From the NCBI RefSeq assembly GCF_004519545.1, contig NZ_SDKM01000012.1, positions 1 to 64,000 on the forward strand: a stretch of DNA of 64,000 bases, in the 5' to 3' direction. This document shows positions 42,494 to 51,471 of the stretch, piece after piece. This stretch comes from Nocardioides guangzhouensis (GTDB taxonomy: Bacteria > Actinomycetota > Actinomycetes > Propionibacteriales > Nocardioidaceae). Under the pieces are notes generated by a model. It searched no databases. It was not told the DNA's origin and saw only the letters and a program-made list of their open reading frames with translations. How positions within the stretch are numbered: the stretch's first letter is position 1; the number at the start of each line of letters is the position of its first letter. A program made the translations under genes and the position numbers.

Positions 42494-43531
42494 ATGCGGG
42501 TCATCAAGCCAGCCGCTCTCGCTGTCCTTTCCCTGGGCGTCGCCATCGCGGCATCGCTCTCCATGTCATCCAGCGCTACGGCCGCGGACGGGTGGCACGT
42601 TTCCTCGGTGTACGGCTACCGCACCGTGTGGCCCGGTTCCGCCGGTGCCCTGGTGGCGCGGGTGACTGTCGCCGTTCCGGACGGAGTCATGTCGGTAGAC
42701 TTCGAGACCGACCAGGCACATGGCAGCGCAACCGTCTTCGACGGTCGAGTCGTCCTCGAGCTGAACCAGCTGGTCGATGAGCACGGCAACCCCCTCGACA
42801 CGCCCCTGCGCCTTGTCCCTCCCACGGGTGAGGCGTGGGCCACGACTATCGGTGTTCCCGCTCCGGCAACAACCACGACGCTGACCATCACCAGCGGCAA
42901 GCAGCCCACCAGCAGGGCGGCCGGATCGAAGGTCCGCATGACCGGCACGCTCACCGCCGATGGAGAGCCGCTGGCCGGACACTGGGTCGCCATCGCTGAC
43001 GTCCGGGTCGACCCGAACTGTGAGGACGGGGCATGCGGTGAGCACTATGTCTCGCGCGCGCAGGGCCAGGTCGACTCCGCAGGGAACTGGCAGGCGAGCG
43101 TTCCATTGGGCTGGACGAGCAACTTGGCCGCGTCGTACTGCCGGTTCGCATCTAGCTGCTGGGACAACCCGAACGCACCTGCGTTCGACCTCGGCCCGAA
43201 GATCAAGACCTTTTGGGCGCCCGCCATCTCTGGCCCGACCAAGGGACGAGCAGGACGCCGGGCGACGTTCGAGGTGAGGACGCCTGCGGCCTACTCCGGC
43301 CTCCCGGTCAAGCTGCAGGCGCTGCGTGGCACGGGGTGGCGGACGGTGGCGGTCAAGAGGGTCACGACGAGCACCACCGTCAGGTTGGTGACCCGCCTCA
43401 CGACGGGCCGGCACCGTCTCCGCGCGGTCGTCCCATCGACCCGGAGGTCCTGGTTCGGCACTCAACCCTGGGAGCTCCTCGCCGTGACGGCGGGGACGTC
43501 GAGGGTCACGGTCGTCCGGGTCACGCGCTGA
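42494..43531 (+). CDS. Secreted protein of unknown function
   Basis: A 345-residue protein with a clear Sec signal peptide (KPAALAVLSLGVAIAASLSMSSSATA-AD; cleavage near residue 31). The mature part is beta-rich and Thr/Val-rich with Ig-like character. Four cysteines sit in two pairs (NCEDGACG and YCRFASSCW), and the C-terminal half is basic (VKLQALRGTGWRTVAVKR). No catalytic motif was seen. AAGGAGTT sets the start. Codon use is less GC-biased than in neighbours, which may indicate later acquisition. Confidence 0.75.
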   Translation: MRVIKPAALAVLSLGVAIAASLSMSSSATAADGWHVSSVYGYRTVWPGSAGALVARVTVAVPDGVMSVDFETDQAHGSATVFDGRVVLELNQLVDEHGNPLDTPLRLVPPTGEAWATTIGVPAPATTTTLTITSGKQPTSRAAGSKVRMTGTLTADGEPLAGHWVAIADVRVDPNCEDGACGEHYVSRAQGQVDSAGNWQASVPLGWTSNLAASYCRFASSCWDNPNAPAFDLGPKIKTFWAPAISGPTKGRAGRRATFEVRTPAAYSGLPVKLQALRGTGWRTVAVKRVTTSTTVRLVTRLTTGRHRLRAVVPSTRRSWFGTQPWELLAVTAGTSRVTVVRVTR

Positions 43532-43577
43532 CTGACAGGCGGCAGCCCGCCATGCTCTCCTCGCGGCGCGGATCCGG

Positions 43578-45272
43578 TCAGATGCCGGCGGCGGCCTTGA
43601 TGTCGTTGCGGAGGGCGTCGAGGCGGCCGGAGGCGGCGATCCGGGCGGCGTCCACGGCGTCCCGCTGGGCGTCGGGGTCGACGGTGCCGTCGGGGCCGGG
43701 CGCCGGGTGCTCGACGGGTACGACGACCTCGAGGTAGCACTTCACCTTCGGCTCGGTGCCGCTCGGTCGGACGATCACGCGCGCGCCGTCCGCGAGCCGG
43801 TAACGCAGCCCGTCGGTCGGCGGCAGGTCCGCCGAGCCCAGGCTCAGGTCGTCGACGCCGAGCACCGCGAGGCCGCCGAGCGAGGACGGCGGGGTCTCGC
43901 GCAGCCGGGCCATCGCCGCGGGGATCTCGGACAGGTCGCTGACCCGCGCCGAGAGCTGGTCGGTCGCGTGCAGGCCGTGGCGGACCGCGATGTCGTCGAG
44001 CAGGTCGGTCAGGGTGCGGCCCTCGGCCTTGGCCCGCGCGGCGACGTCGCAGAGCAGCAGCAGCGCGGAGACGCCGTCCTTGTCCTTCACGTGGGCCGGG
44101 TCGACGCAGTAGCCGAGCGCCTCCTCGTAGCCGAACGCCAGCCCGTCGACGCGGCCGATCCACTTGAAGCCGGTGAGCGTCTCGGCGTACTCCTGGCCGG
44201 CTGCCGCGGCCAGCGTGCCGAGGAGGGAGGACGACACGATCGAGGCGGCGTACACGCCCTGCTTGCCGGTGCGCAGCAGGTGGTCGCCGAGCAACGCCCC
44301 CACCTCGTCGCCGCGCAGCATCCGCCACCCGTGCGGGCCCTGCACCGCGGCCGCGCACCGGTCGGCGTCGGGGTCGTTGGCCACGACGATGTCGGCGCCG
44401 ACCTGGTCGGCCAGCTTCATCGCCAGGTCCATCGCGCCGGGCTCCTCCGGGTTCGGGAAGACCACCGTCGGGAAGTCGGGGTCGGGCTGCTGCTGCTCGG
44501 GTACGACGTGCGGGGCGGCGAAGCCGGCCCGCTCCAGCACCTCGAGCACGGCGTCGTTGCCGACCCCGTGCAGCGGTGTGTAGACGAGGTCGAGGTCTCG
44601 TGGGCCGTCCGGCGCGACGGTCAGCACGGCGCGCACGTAGGCGTCCACGATCGAGTCGTCGACGACCTCGCCGGAGTCACCACGGGGTACGTCGGCCAGC
44701 GCTCCGACCGCGTCGATCCGGGCCGCGATCTCGGCGTCGGCCGGGGGCACGATCTGGCTGCCGTCGCCGAGGTAGACCTTGTAGCCGTTGTCCTGCGGCG
44801 GGTTGTGGCTCGCGGTCACCATCACACCGGCCACGCAGCCGAGCTCGCGGATCGCGAACGCCAGCACCGGTGTCGGCAGCAGCCGCGGCATCACCAGCGC
44901 ACGCAGCCCGGCGCCGGTCATGACCTCGGCGGTGTCACGGGCGAACACGTCGGAGTTGTAGCGGGCGTCGTACCCGATCACCACGGCGGCGCCGTACGCC
45001 GCACCGTTGTCGCGGAGGTACGCCGCGAGGCCGGCCGCGGCGCGGGTCACCACCACCCGGTTCATCCGGTTCGGGCCGGCACCCAGCGCCCCGCGCAGGC
45101 CGGCGGTGCCGAACTCGAGGGTGCCGGCGAACCGGTCGGCGAGGTCCGCGGCCGCATTCGCGTCGCCGGCCTCGGTCGCGGCGATCACCGCCTCGAGCTC
45201 GGCGCGGGTCTGGTCGTCGGGATCCTCGGCGGCCCAGGCCCGGGCCCGCTCGATGAGGGTGGTGTCGGTCAT
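43578..45272 (-). CDS. Phosphohexomutase family, PGM2/phosphopentomutase-like
   Basis: A 564-residue alpha-D-phosphohexomutase. It has the family start LEFGTAGLRGALGAGPNRMN, the phosphoserine loop VTASHNPPQDNGYK, the metal-binding DPDADR, the sugar-binding GYEEALGY and the C-terminal phosphate loop RPSGTEPKVKCYLE. The LEFGTAGLRG start and length place it in the PGM2/PgcA group, some members of which are phosphopentomutases. That would supply the step from deoxyribose-1-phosphate to deoxyribose-5-phosphate missing between deoA and deoC here. ATG 45272 follows TAACGT by 7 bases. Confidence 0.88.
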   Translation of the reverse strand: MTDTTLIERARAWAAEDPDDQTRAELEAVIAATEAGDANAAADLADRFAGTLEFGTAGLRGALGAGPNRMNRVVVTRAAAGLAAYLRDNGAAYGAAVVIGYDARYNSDVFARDTAEVMTGAGLRALVMPRLLPTPVLAFAIRELGCVAGVMVTASHNPPQDNGYKVYLGDGSQIVPPADAEIAARIDAVGALADVPRGDSGEVVDDSIVDAYVRAVLTVAPDGPRDLDLVYTPLHGVGNDAVLEVLERAGFAAPHVVPEQQQPDPDFPTVVFPNPEEPGAMDLAMKLADQVGADIVVANDPDADRCAAAVQGPHGWRMLRGDEVGALLGDHLLRTGKQGVYAASIVSSSLLGTLAAAAGQEYAETLTGFKWIGRVDGLAFGYEEALGYCVDPAHVKDKDGVSALLLLCDVAARAKAEGRTLTDLLDDIAVRHGLHATDQLSARVSDLSEIPAAMARLRETPPSSLGGLAVLGVDDLSLGSADLPPTDGLRYRLADGARVIVRPSGTEPKVKCYLEVVVPVEHPAPGPDGTVDPDAQRDAVDAARIAASGRLDALRNDIKAAAGI

Positions 45273-45279
45273 GGACGGC

Positions 45280-45285
45280 ACGTTA
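45280..45285 (-). promoter_or_regulatory. Putative -10 box (TAACGT)
   Basis: On the minus strand TAACGT lies 7 bases before ATG 45272, a leaderless arrangement. Confidence 0.5.
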
Positions 45286-45298
45286 GTGCGCCCGCGCC

Positions 45299-45326
45299 GA
45301 GTCGGCACAAGATGTGCCGGGAGACC
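45299..45326. repeat. Palindromic repeat A, copy 5 (imperfect)
   Basis: GAGTCGGCACA-AGA-TGTGCCGGGAGAC: arms retain the GGCACA/TGTGCC core with changes at the outer ends. It lies directly upstream of the phosphomutase promoter. Confidence 0.7.
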
Positions 45327-45340
45327 CTGGCTCGTGGGTG

Positions 45341-45368
45341 GTGAGCCGGCACTCGATGTGCCGGGTCA
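45341..45368. repeat. Palindromic repeat A, copy 6
   Basis: GTGAGCCGGCAC...GTGCCGGGTCA, 42 bases after copy 5 and overlapping the stop codon of the crotonase gene. This is the second close pair of this palindrome. Confidence 0.8.
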
Positions 45369-46178
45369 GCGGCGGCCGCGTGGTCCGAACGTCGCGTCCC
45401 GCTTGGCGAAGGCCGCCTTCTGCGCGGCCTTGGTGTTGGCGGCGAACAGCAGGTACGCCTGCTCGAGCCGCTCCCGGGCGAACGTGGCCCGCGGCCCGGA
45501 GGTCCAGCTCCGGTTGAAGAGCCGCTTCGCGGCAGCGACCGAATCGGGGGAGCGGGTGGCGATCTCGCGGGCGAACTCCTCGGCCGCGGCGACCGGGTCG
45601 GCGGCCAGCTCGGTGACCAGCCCGAGGTCCGCGGCCTCCTTGCCGGAGATCCGGGTGCCGGTCATCGTGAGTCGCTTGGCGGTGTCGATGCCGACCAGCT
45701 CCTTGAGCGACTGGATGCCGCTCATGTCCGGGATCAGGCCCCAGCGTGCCTCGAGCACCGACCACTCGGAGTCGGGGGTGGCGAACCGGAAGTCCGCGGC
45801 CAGCGCGATCTGGACGCCGCCGCCGAAGCAGTGGCCGTGGACGGCGGCGATCACCGGGACCGGCAGCCGGCGCCATGCCCAGCAGGCCTCCTGGAACGTG
45901 TTCGTGCCGCGCCACGGCCGCGGCACGAACGCCTTCACGATGTTCGCCGGCTGCTCGAGGACGGTGCCGAAGTCGAGCCCGGCGCAGAACGAGGAGCCCT
46001 CGCCGGAGAGCACCACCGCGCGCAGGGTGCGGTCGCCGCGGAGGATGCGGGCGGTCGCCACGAGCTCGTCGAGGGTCTGCAGGGTGAGGCCGTTGAGCTT
46101 GTCGGGGCGGTTCAGCCGGACGTGGGCGATGCCGTCGGAGACGGTGCAGGTGACGAGCTGGGACTGCGGGGCTGCCAT
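45366..46178 (-). CDS. Enoyl-CoA hydratase/isomerase (crotonase) family protein
   Basis: A 270-residue crotonase-fold protein. The oxyanion-hole segments SGEGSSFCAGLDFG and HGHCFGGGVQIALAADFR are present. The position often holding the second catalytic Glu reads WSVLEARWGLIPDMSG, so a Glu is available there. Substrate is not predictable. ATG 46178 follows TACGCT by 6 bases; the longer upstream frame is rejected. Confidence 0.87.
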   Translation of the reverse strand: MAAPQSQLVTCTVSDGIAHVRLNRPDKLNGLTLQTLDELVATARILRGDRTLRAVVLSGEGSSFCAGLDFGTVLEQPANIVKAFVPRPWRGTNTFQEACWAWRRLPVPVIAAVHGHCFGGGVQIALAADFRFATPDSEWSVLEARWGLIPDMSGIQSLKELVGIDTAKRLTMTGTRISGKEAADLGLVTELAADPVAAAEEFAREIATRSPDSVAAAKRLFNRSWTSGPRATFARERLEQAYLLFAANTKAAQKAAFAKRDATFGPRGRR

Positions 46179-46184
46179 GGCGTC

Positions 46185-46190
46185 AGCGTA
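46185..46190 (-). promoter_or_regulatory. Putative -10 box (TACGCT)
   Basis: On the minus strand TACGCT lies 6 bases before the crotonase ATG; a CATGAT box for the divergent SRPBCC gene lies about 15 bases away. Confidence 0.5.
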
Positions 46191-46214
46191 GGTGCGCCGC
46201 GCCATGATGGCCAT

Positions 46215-46688
46215 GTGATCCCCGCCCCACGAGAGCCTCGACCTGTCACGCACGCACCGGCAATCCGCGGGTACTCCTTCCGCGAGGAGTGGACGGTGGC
46301 CGCCGAGCCGCGCCGGGTGCGGGACGTGCTGGTTGACCTCGAGCGGTACCCGCGCTGGTGGCGCGAGGTGCGGGCGGTCGCCAGGCTCTCGGACGACGAC
46401 GCGCTGGTGGTGTGCCGGTCGGCGCTTCCCTACGACCTCGAGCTGCACCTGCACGCGGTGCACCGTCACGACGACCTGCTGGAGACGGGGATCGACGGCG
46501 ACCTGGTCGGGCACGCGCGCTACCGCATCTCTCCGCACGGCGCCGGGACCCGGCTGCACTTCGAGCAGGACGTGGACGTCAGCGGACGGCTGCTCGGGCT
46601 GGCCTCCCGGCTGGCCCGGCCGGTGCTGGTGTGGAACCACGACCGGATGATGCGCTCCTGCCTCAGCGGGCTGCGCTCTGCTGTCTGA
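46215..46688 (+). CDS. SRPBCC (START/polyketide cyclase-like) family protein
   Basis: A 157-residue helix-grip protein. YSFREEWTVAAEPRRVRDVLVDLERYPRWW is the typical first strand-helix unit, and GTRLHFEQDVDVSG plus the long C-terminal helix complete the fold. Such proteins bind hydrophobic ligands. GTG 46215 is the tentative start because a CATGAT box ends 6 bases before it. Its 3' end overlaps the convergent lipoprotein gene by 26 bases. Confidence 0.75.
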   Translation: MIPAPREPRPVTHAPAIRGYSFREEWTVAAEPRRVRDVLVDLERYPRWWREVRAVARLSDDDALVVCRSALPYDLELHLHAVHRHDDLLETGIDGDLVGHARYRISPHGAGTRLHFEQDVDVSGRLLGLASRLARPVLVWNHDRMMRSCLSGLRSAV

Positions 46689-47475
46689 CCCAGGCCAGCA
46701 GGTCCTTGCCAGGGCCGGTGATCGTCGCGTCGACCAGGGAGCCGTCGGTGACGATCGTGTAGCCGTGGCCGGCGCCGGGCACGTCGACGAACTCCACGTC
46801 GGTCCCGCGGGCCGCGGCCCTCGCCCGCCGCCAGTGCTCGGGTCCGTCCGCCCTCGCGAACACCAGCCGTGCGGGCACGGTGATCGCGGGCACCGCCCGC
46901 TCGACGGACGGCACGCCCTCCCAGTCGGTCGGCCCGGAGATGTCGACCAGCGCGTCCGCCCCGGCCTGCTCGCCCGCACCGGCGACGAGGGCACCGCCCA
47001 TCGAGGCGCCGACGAGGACGACGGTCGTCGCGCCCTGCTGCCGGGCGTGGTCGACGGCCAGCGCCATCTGTGCTGCCGGGTCATCGGCGAGCACGTCGCT
47101 GCACTGCGACCGGCCGAAGCCGCACACGTCCACCAGCACCGCGCGGATGCCCTGCCTGCCGGCCCACTCGGCGTACGGCACCCACCCGCACAGGCCGGTG
47201 ATGCCGGTCTGGTGCACGAACACGGCCGCGGTGTCGCCCTCGCCGAAGGAGGCGGTCGACAGCCAGCTGCCGTCGCCGCCCGGGAGGAACGCGACCTCGC
47301 CGGTGCCGCCCTGGCCGGTGCACCGGCCGGGGAGCGAGTACGCCGCGGGGCTCGGCACCGCGGTCGGGCTGGGCGCCGGATCGTCCGCCTCTCTGTCGTC
47401 GTCCGCGGCGCCGCCGCACGCGGTCGCGAGCAGGAGCATGACCAGCGCGGCGGTCCACCGCCCGAGGATCGTCAT
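46663..47475 (-). CDS. Lipoprotein alpha/beta-hydrolase
   Basis: A 270-residue exported hydrolase. The signal peptide ends LLLATAC, giving Cys20 as the probable lipid site. A low-complexity Asp/Pro linker follows. The hydrolase core shows AAVFVHQTGITGLCGW (oxyanion region), the nucleophile elbow VGASMGGALVAG and a C-terminal PGAGHGYTI histidine. It likely acts as a surface esterase or lipase; the substrate is unknown. A perfect inverted repeat overlaps its promoter region. ATG 47475 starts the signal peptide. Confidence 0.82.
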   Translation of the reverse strand: MTILGRWTAALVMLLLATACGGAADDDREADDPAPSPTAVPSPAAYSLPGRCTGQGGTGEVAFLPGGDGSWLSTASFGEGDTAAVFVHQTGITGLCGWVPYAEWAGRQGIRAVLVDVCGFGRSQCSDVLADDPAAQMALAVDHARQQGATTVVLVGASMGGALVAGAGEQAGADALVDISGPTDWEGVPSVERAVPAITVPARLVFARADGPEHWRRARAAARGTDVEFVDVPGAGHGYTIVTDGSLVDATITGPGKDLLAWVRQQSAAR

Positions 47476-47483
47476 GGGCGCAC

Positions 47484-47507
47484 GATTCACCGGTCGGCCG
47501 GTGAATC
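47484..47507. promoter_or_regulatory. 24-bp inverted repeat at lipoprotein promoter
   Basis: GATTCACCGG and CCGGTGAATC are perfect 10-bp arms with a 4-base centre, 9-32 bases before the lipoprotein ATG. This fits an operator for a dimeric repressor of TetR or similar type; no candidate regulator is adjacent. Confidence 0.55.
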
Positions 47508-47719
47508 CTGTGAACTATCGAGAATCGCGATCATTCGTGGGGCGGGTGGGGACGCGCTGACTCCGACCTCCGGGGGACCACCGGGGTGGCACCAGTGGTC
47601 TCCCTGATGCGCTCGGGGGCGGGTCGGCGCAGGATCGGTGGTGTCGGGACCGATGAGTTCTCGAGGCCCGGCAGTCGACACAGACATCAACAGACAGCCG
47701 AGGAAGGGAGGTGGACACC

Positions 47720-47875
47720 ATGGCCGCGACGATCGCCGTCGAGCAGGAGGCGGGCGTCACCGCGGGCCGCGTGCACGCGCACAACGGCTACTGGGCCGGT
47801 GACTTCCCCACCCCGGAGAGCCTGCCGCCGGCCGCCTGGCAGACCCCGATCCCGGCGTTCGACGCGGCGTCCTGA
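47720..47875 (+). CDS. Undescribed 51-residue small protein
   Basis: ATG 47720 is preceded by AAGGGAGGT at ideal spacing. The 51-codon frame keeps a strong G/C third-position bias and ends 17 bases before the convergent VOC gene. The product starts MAATIAVEQEAGVTAGRVHA and continues NGYWAGDFPTPESLPPAAW; the C-terminal half is Pro/Ala-rich and acidic. There is no signal peptide, cysteine or membrane helix. I do not recognise the family. No peptide-modification gene is adjacent, so a RiPP precursor is unsupported. Upstream, 47508-47719 holds no other gene. Confidence 0.6.
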   Translation: MAATIAVEQEAGVTAGRVHAHNGYWAGDFPTPESLPPAAWQTPIPAFDAAS

Positions 47876-47891
47876 GCCCGGGTCCGGCCCC

Positions 47892-48359
47892 TCAGGCCAC
47901 GCAGAACTCGTTGCCCTCCGGGTCGCGCATCGTGACGAAGTAGAACTGCTCGTCCAGCTTCTCCTCGAAGTCCTCCGGCCACCGCCGCCACACGGTCGCC
48001 CCCAGCGCCTCGAGCTCCGCCACCCGCGCGTCCACGATCCGGGTGCGCTCGGCGAGCGGCAGGTCGCGGTCGCGGTTGGTGGGGTAGAGGTCGAGGTGCA
48101 GCCGGTTCTTGCCGCTCTTCGTGTCGGGCACCGCCTGGAACCAGATCTTCGGCCCCTCGCCGGCCGGGTCGAAGATCCGGTCGGTCCCGTCACCGACCTG
48201 GTCGAGCTCGTCGTCGGCGACGCCGAGCGAACGGTAGTAGTCGTTCATCGTCGCGAACCCCTCCGGCGGCGGCTGGATCTCGTAGCCGAGCGCCGCCGCC
48301 CAGAAGTGCGCCAGCCGGGTCGGGTTCGTGCAGTCGATGGTCAGCTGCCAGGTCACCAT
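47892..48359 (-). CDS. VOC/glyoxalase-like domain protein
   Basis: A 155-residue protein of two beta-alpha-beta-beta-beta units. It starts VTWQLTIDCTNPTRLAHFWAAALGYEI, typical of single-domain VOC proteins of actinobacteria, and ends FYFVTMRDPEGNEFCVA with the conserved DPEGNEF. Metal-ligand positions (His/Glu) are partly present. The substrate is unknown. Confidence 0.85.
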   Translation of the reverse strand: MVTWQLTIDCTNPTRLAHFWAAALGYEIQPPPEGFATMNDYYRSLGVADDELDQVGDGTDRIFDPAGEGPKIWFQAVPDTKSGKNRLHLDLYPTNRDRDLPLAERTRIVDARVAELEALGATVWRRWPEDFEEKLDEQFYFVTMRDPEGNEFCVA

Positions 48360-48389
48360 GGCCGCACGCTAGACGGTGGCCCGCAGCAA

Positions 48390-48446
48390 TTCCCCGGGCG
48401 TCCGGGGAAATGCTGCCCGGGCACGGAATGCTTTCCCCGCCCGGGC
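48390..48446. promoter_or_regulatory. Cluster of hairpins between VOC and hydrolase genes
   Basis: TTCCCCGG (48390-48397) pairs with CCGGGGAA (48402-48409). Two copies of the self-complementary GCCCGGGC at 48415 and 48439 follow, each flanked by ATGC-like sequence. The 140-base gap is divergent and must hold both promoters; a function for the hairpins is not known. Confidence 0.4.
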
Positions 48447-48502
48447 ATCAATTTCCCTGACCGGTCACCCCACGCGGAGACACAACAGGGCACCATCGCC
48501 CC

Positions 48503-49908
48503 ATGGCGCACCTGGATCCCGGGCACTGGCAGGACCGTCTCGACACGCTGGCACGGGAGCACGCCGTGCCGGGGGCTGCGTTCGGCGTGCTCCGGCTGGG
48601 CCGCGGCGACGTCCCGGACGACCGCCTCGAGCTCGCCACCGGCGTGCTCCACCTCGGCACCGGCGTCACCGCCACCCCCGACTCGCTCTTCCAGGTCGGG
48701 TCGGTCACCAAGGTGTGGACCACGACCCTGCTGATGACCCTGGTCGACGAGGGGCGGGTCGACCTCGACGTGCCGGTCCGGGAGGTGCTGCCGGAGTTCC
48801 GCGTCGCCGACGCCACCGCGAGCGCCGGCATCACCCCGCGCCACCTGCTCGCGCACACCTCCGGCTTCGACGGCGACACGTTCGTCGACACCGGACGCGG
48901 CGACGACTGCCTCCAGCGGTACGTCGACGGGCTGGTCGTCAACCGCCAGCTCTTCCCGCCCGGCGCCGCCTGGTCCTACAACAACGCCGGCTTCGCGGTC
49001 GCCGGCCGGATCGCCGAGCACCTGCTCGGCACCACCTGGGACGCCGCGCTGCGCGAGCGGGTGGTGGAACCGCTGGGCCTGGCCGCGACGGTCACGCTGC
49101 CCGAGGAGGTGCTCCGGTTCCGGGCCGCGCTCGGGCACGTCGAGGACGACGACGGCCGCTGGCAGCCCGCACCGGTCTGGGCTCTGCCCCGCTCCTGCGG
49201 GCCGGCCGGGATGATCATCTCGTCGGTAAGCGACCAGCTCGCGTTCGCGGCCGCCCACCTCCGCGGCGGGATCCTCGGCGACGGCAGCCGGGCCGCGATG
49301 ACCGCACTCCAGGTGCAGCGGGTCGACCACGCCGGTGCCGAGGACGCGAACGCCTGGGGCCTCGGCTGGGCGCTCGGCGTCTGGGGCGGTACGCCGGTGC
49401 ACGGCCACAACGGCAACACGATCGGCCAGTCGGCGTACCTCCGGCTGTTCCCGGACATCGGCCTCGCGACCGTCCTGCTCACCAACGGCGGCGCGCCGGA
49501 TCTGCTGCACCAGGACCTGCTCACCGAGCTGTTGGCCGACGTCGGCGTCGGCGCCCCGGACACGCTCGAGCCGGGCACCGGCCCGGCCCCGGTCGCCGAT
49601 CAGATGATCGGGACGTGGGAGCAGGCCAGCGCCCGGCTCGAGGTACGCCGGGAGGGCGTCGGGCTGGTGCTGCGGCACACCGACACCAGCCCGTTCGCCG
49701 AGATCGGCCCCGACGCGGTGTGGGAGCGCCCGCTCGCGCCGTACGCCGACTCCGTGGCGCTGGTGCAGCGGCCGCGGTCGACGTCCTGGTCGGCACTGAC
49801 CCACGAGACGACGCCCGCGGGCCTGGAGCTGCTGCACCTGGGCTGGCGTGCCCACACCCGGGTGGTCGCCCCGATCGGCCAGGGCTCGAGTGGTCGGGAC
49901 GCGCCTCC

Positions 49909-49912
<4 letters not shown>
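48503..49912 (+). CDS. Serine beta-lactamase-like hydrolase (class C/esterase family)
   Basis: A 469-residue cytoplasmic-looking serine hydrolase of the AmpC/EstB type. The three motifs are present: SVTK (SxxK nucleophile) in [15 protein letters not shown] (YxN) in [12 protein letters not shown], and HGHNG in place of KTG. The C-terminal 110 residues form an extra beta domain. There is no signal peptide, so antibiotic hydrolysis is unlikely; esterase or peptidase activity is possible. Its 3' end overlaps the convergent aldo/keto reductase by four bases. Confidence 0.87.
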
Positions 49913-50913
<1,001 letters not shown>

Positions 50914-50920
50914 GGCAACC

Positions 50921-50951
50921 ACGCAACCAGTTGGAGTGCGCTCCAGGTCAA
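50921..50951 (-). promoter_or_regulatory. MerR-type promoter/operator of the aldo/keto reductase
   Basis: On the minus strand TTGACC (50951-50946) and TTGCGT (50926-50921) are separated by 19 bases that contain the dyad TGGAGCGCACTCCA. An elongated 19-bp spacer with a central dyad is the hallmark of promoters activated by MerR-family regulators through DNA untwisting. Confidence 0.8.
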
Positions 50952-50964
50952 GGGGGGTACGCCG

Positions 50965-51351
50965 TCAGGCGCTGACCGCGATGCCCTGGCTCTCGAGCTT
51001 GTCGACGTAGATCCCGATCTTCCGGTCGATCGCGCCGAGGTGCTCCTGGACCTCTGCGAGCTGGGCGAGCACCTGCTGGCGGTGGGAGCGCAGCAGGTCG
51101 AGCCGCTCCTGCTCGTTCCCGTCGCCGTGCCGCACCAGCTCGGCGTACCGGCGTACGTCGCGGATCGGCATGCCGGTCGCGCGCAGCCGGGTGATCAGCT
51201 CGATCCAGGTCAGGTCGCGCTCGGTGTAGCGCCGGTGACCGGTCGCCGTACGGTCCACGGCGGCGAGCATCAGCCCGTCCCGTTCGTAGTAGCGCAGGGT
51301 GTCCTTGGTGAGGCCGCTGCGCTCCGCGGCCTGGGCGATGGTCAGGGCCAT
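50965..51351 (-). CDS. MerR-family transcriptional regulator
   Basis: A 128-residue regulator with the winged helix-turn-helix TIAQAAERSGLTKDTLRYYERDGL, the wing GHRRYTERDLTWI and a dimerisation coiled coil (QERLDLLRSHRQQVLAQLAEVQEHL). There is no metal-binding cysteine cluster, so it probably senses an organic compound. Its own promoter carries the same operator as the downstream reductase gene, so autoregulation and control of the reductase are likely. Confidence 0.92.
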   Translation of the reverse strand: MALTIAQAAERSGLTKDTLRYYERDGLMLAAVDRTATGHRRYTERDLTWIELITRLRATGMPIRDVRRYAELVRHGDGNEQERLDLLRSHRQQVLAQLAEVQEHLGAIDRKIGIYVDKLESQGIAVSA

Positions 51352-51357
51352 CCGACC

Positions 51358-51388
51358 AGTCTCCGACCTGGAGTGCGCTCCAAGTCAA
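51358..51388 (-). promoter_or_regulatory. MerR-type promoter/operator of merR
   Basis: TTGACT (51388-51383) and GAGACT (51363-51358) are 19 bases apart with the same TGGAGCGCACTCCA dyad, and the -10 ends 6 bases before the ATG. Confidence 0.8.
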
Positions 51389-51471
51389 GGGCCAGCGCGC
51401 AACGTCGTGCGCTGTGGCCGTCCGGGCGACTGTGAAGTGACGTCCCGCGCAAGGACACGGCCACCGGGGCC

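Noticed and set aside
47590..47610. GTGGCACCAG resembling a T-box specifier/antiterminator sequence
   Set aside because: No stem I, no matching terminator and no aminoacyl-tRNA or amino-acid gene follows.
47720..47875. RiPP precursor interpretation of the 51-residue protein
   Set aside because: No lanthipeptide, lasso, YcaO or radical-SAM modification gene and no transporter-peptidase lies nearby.
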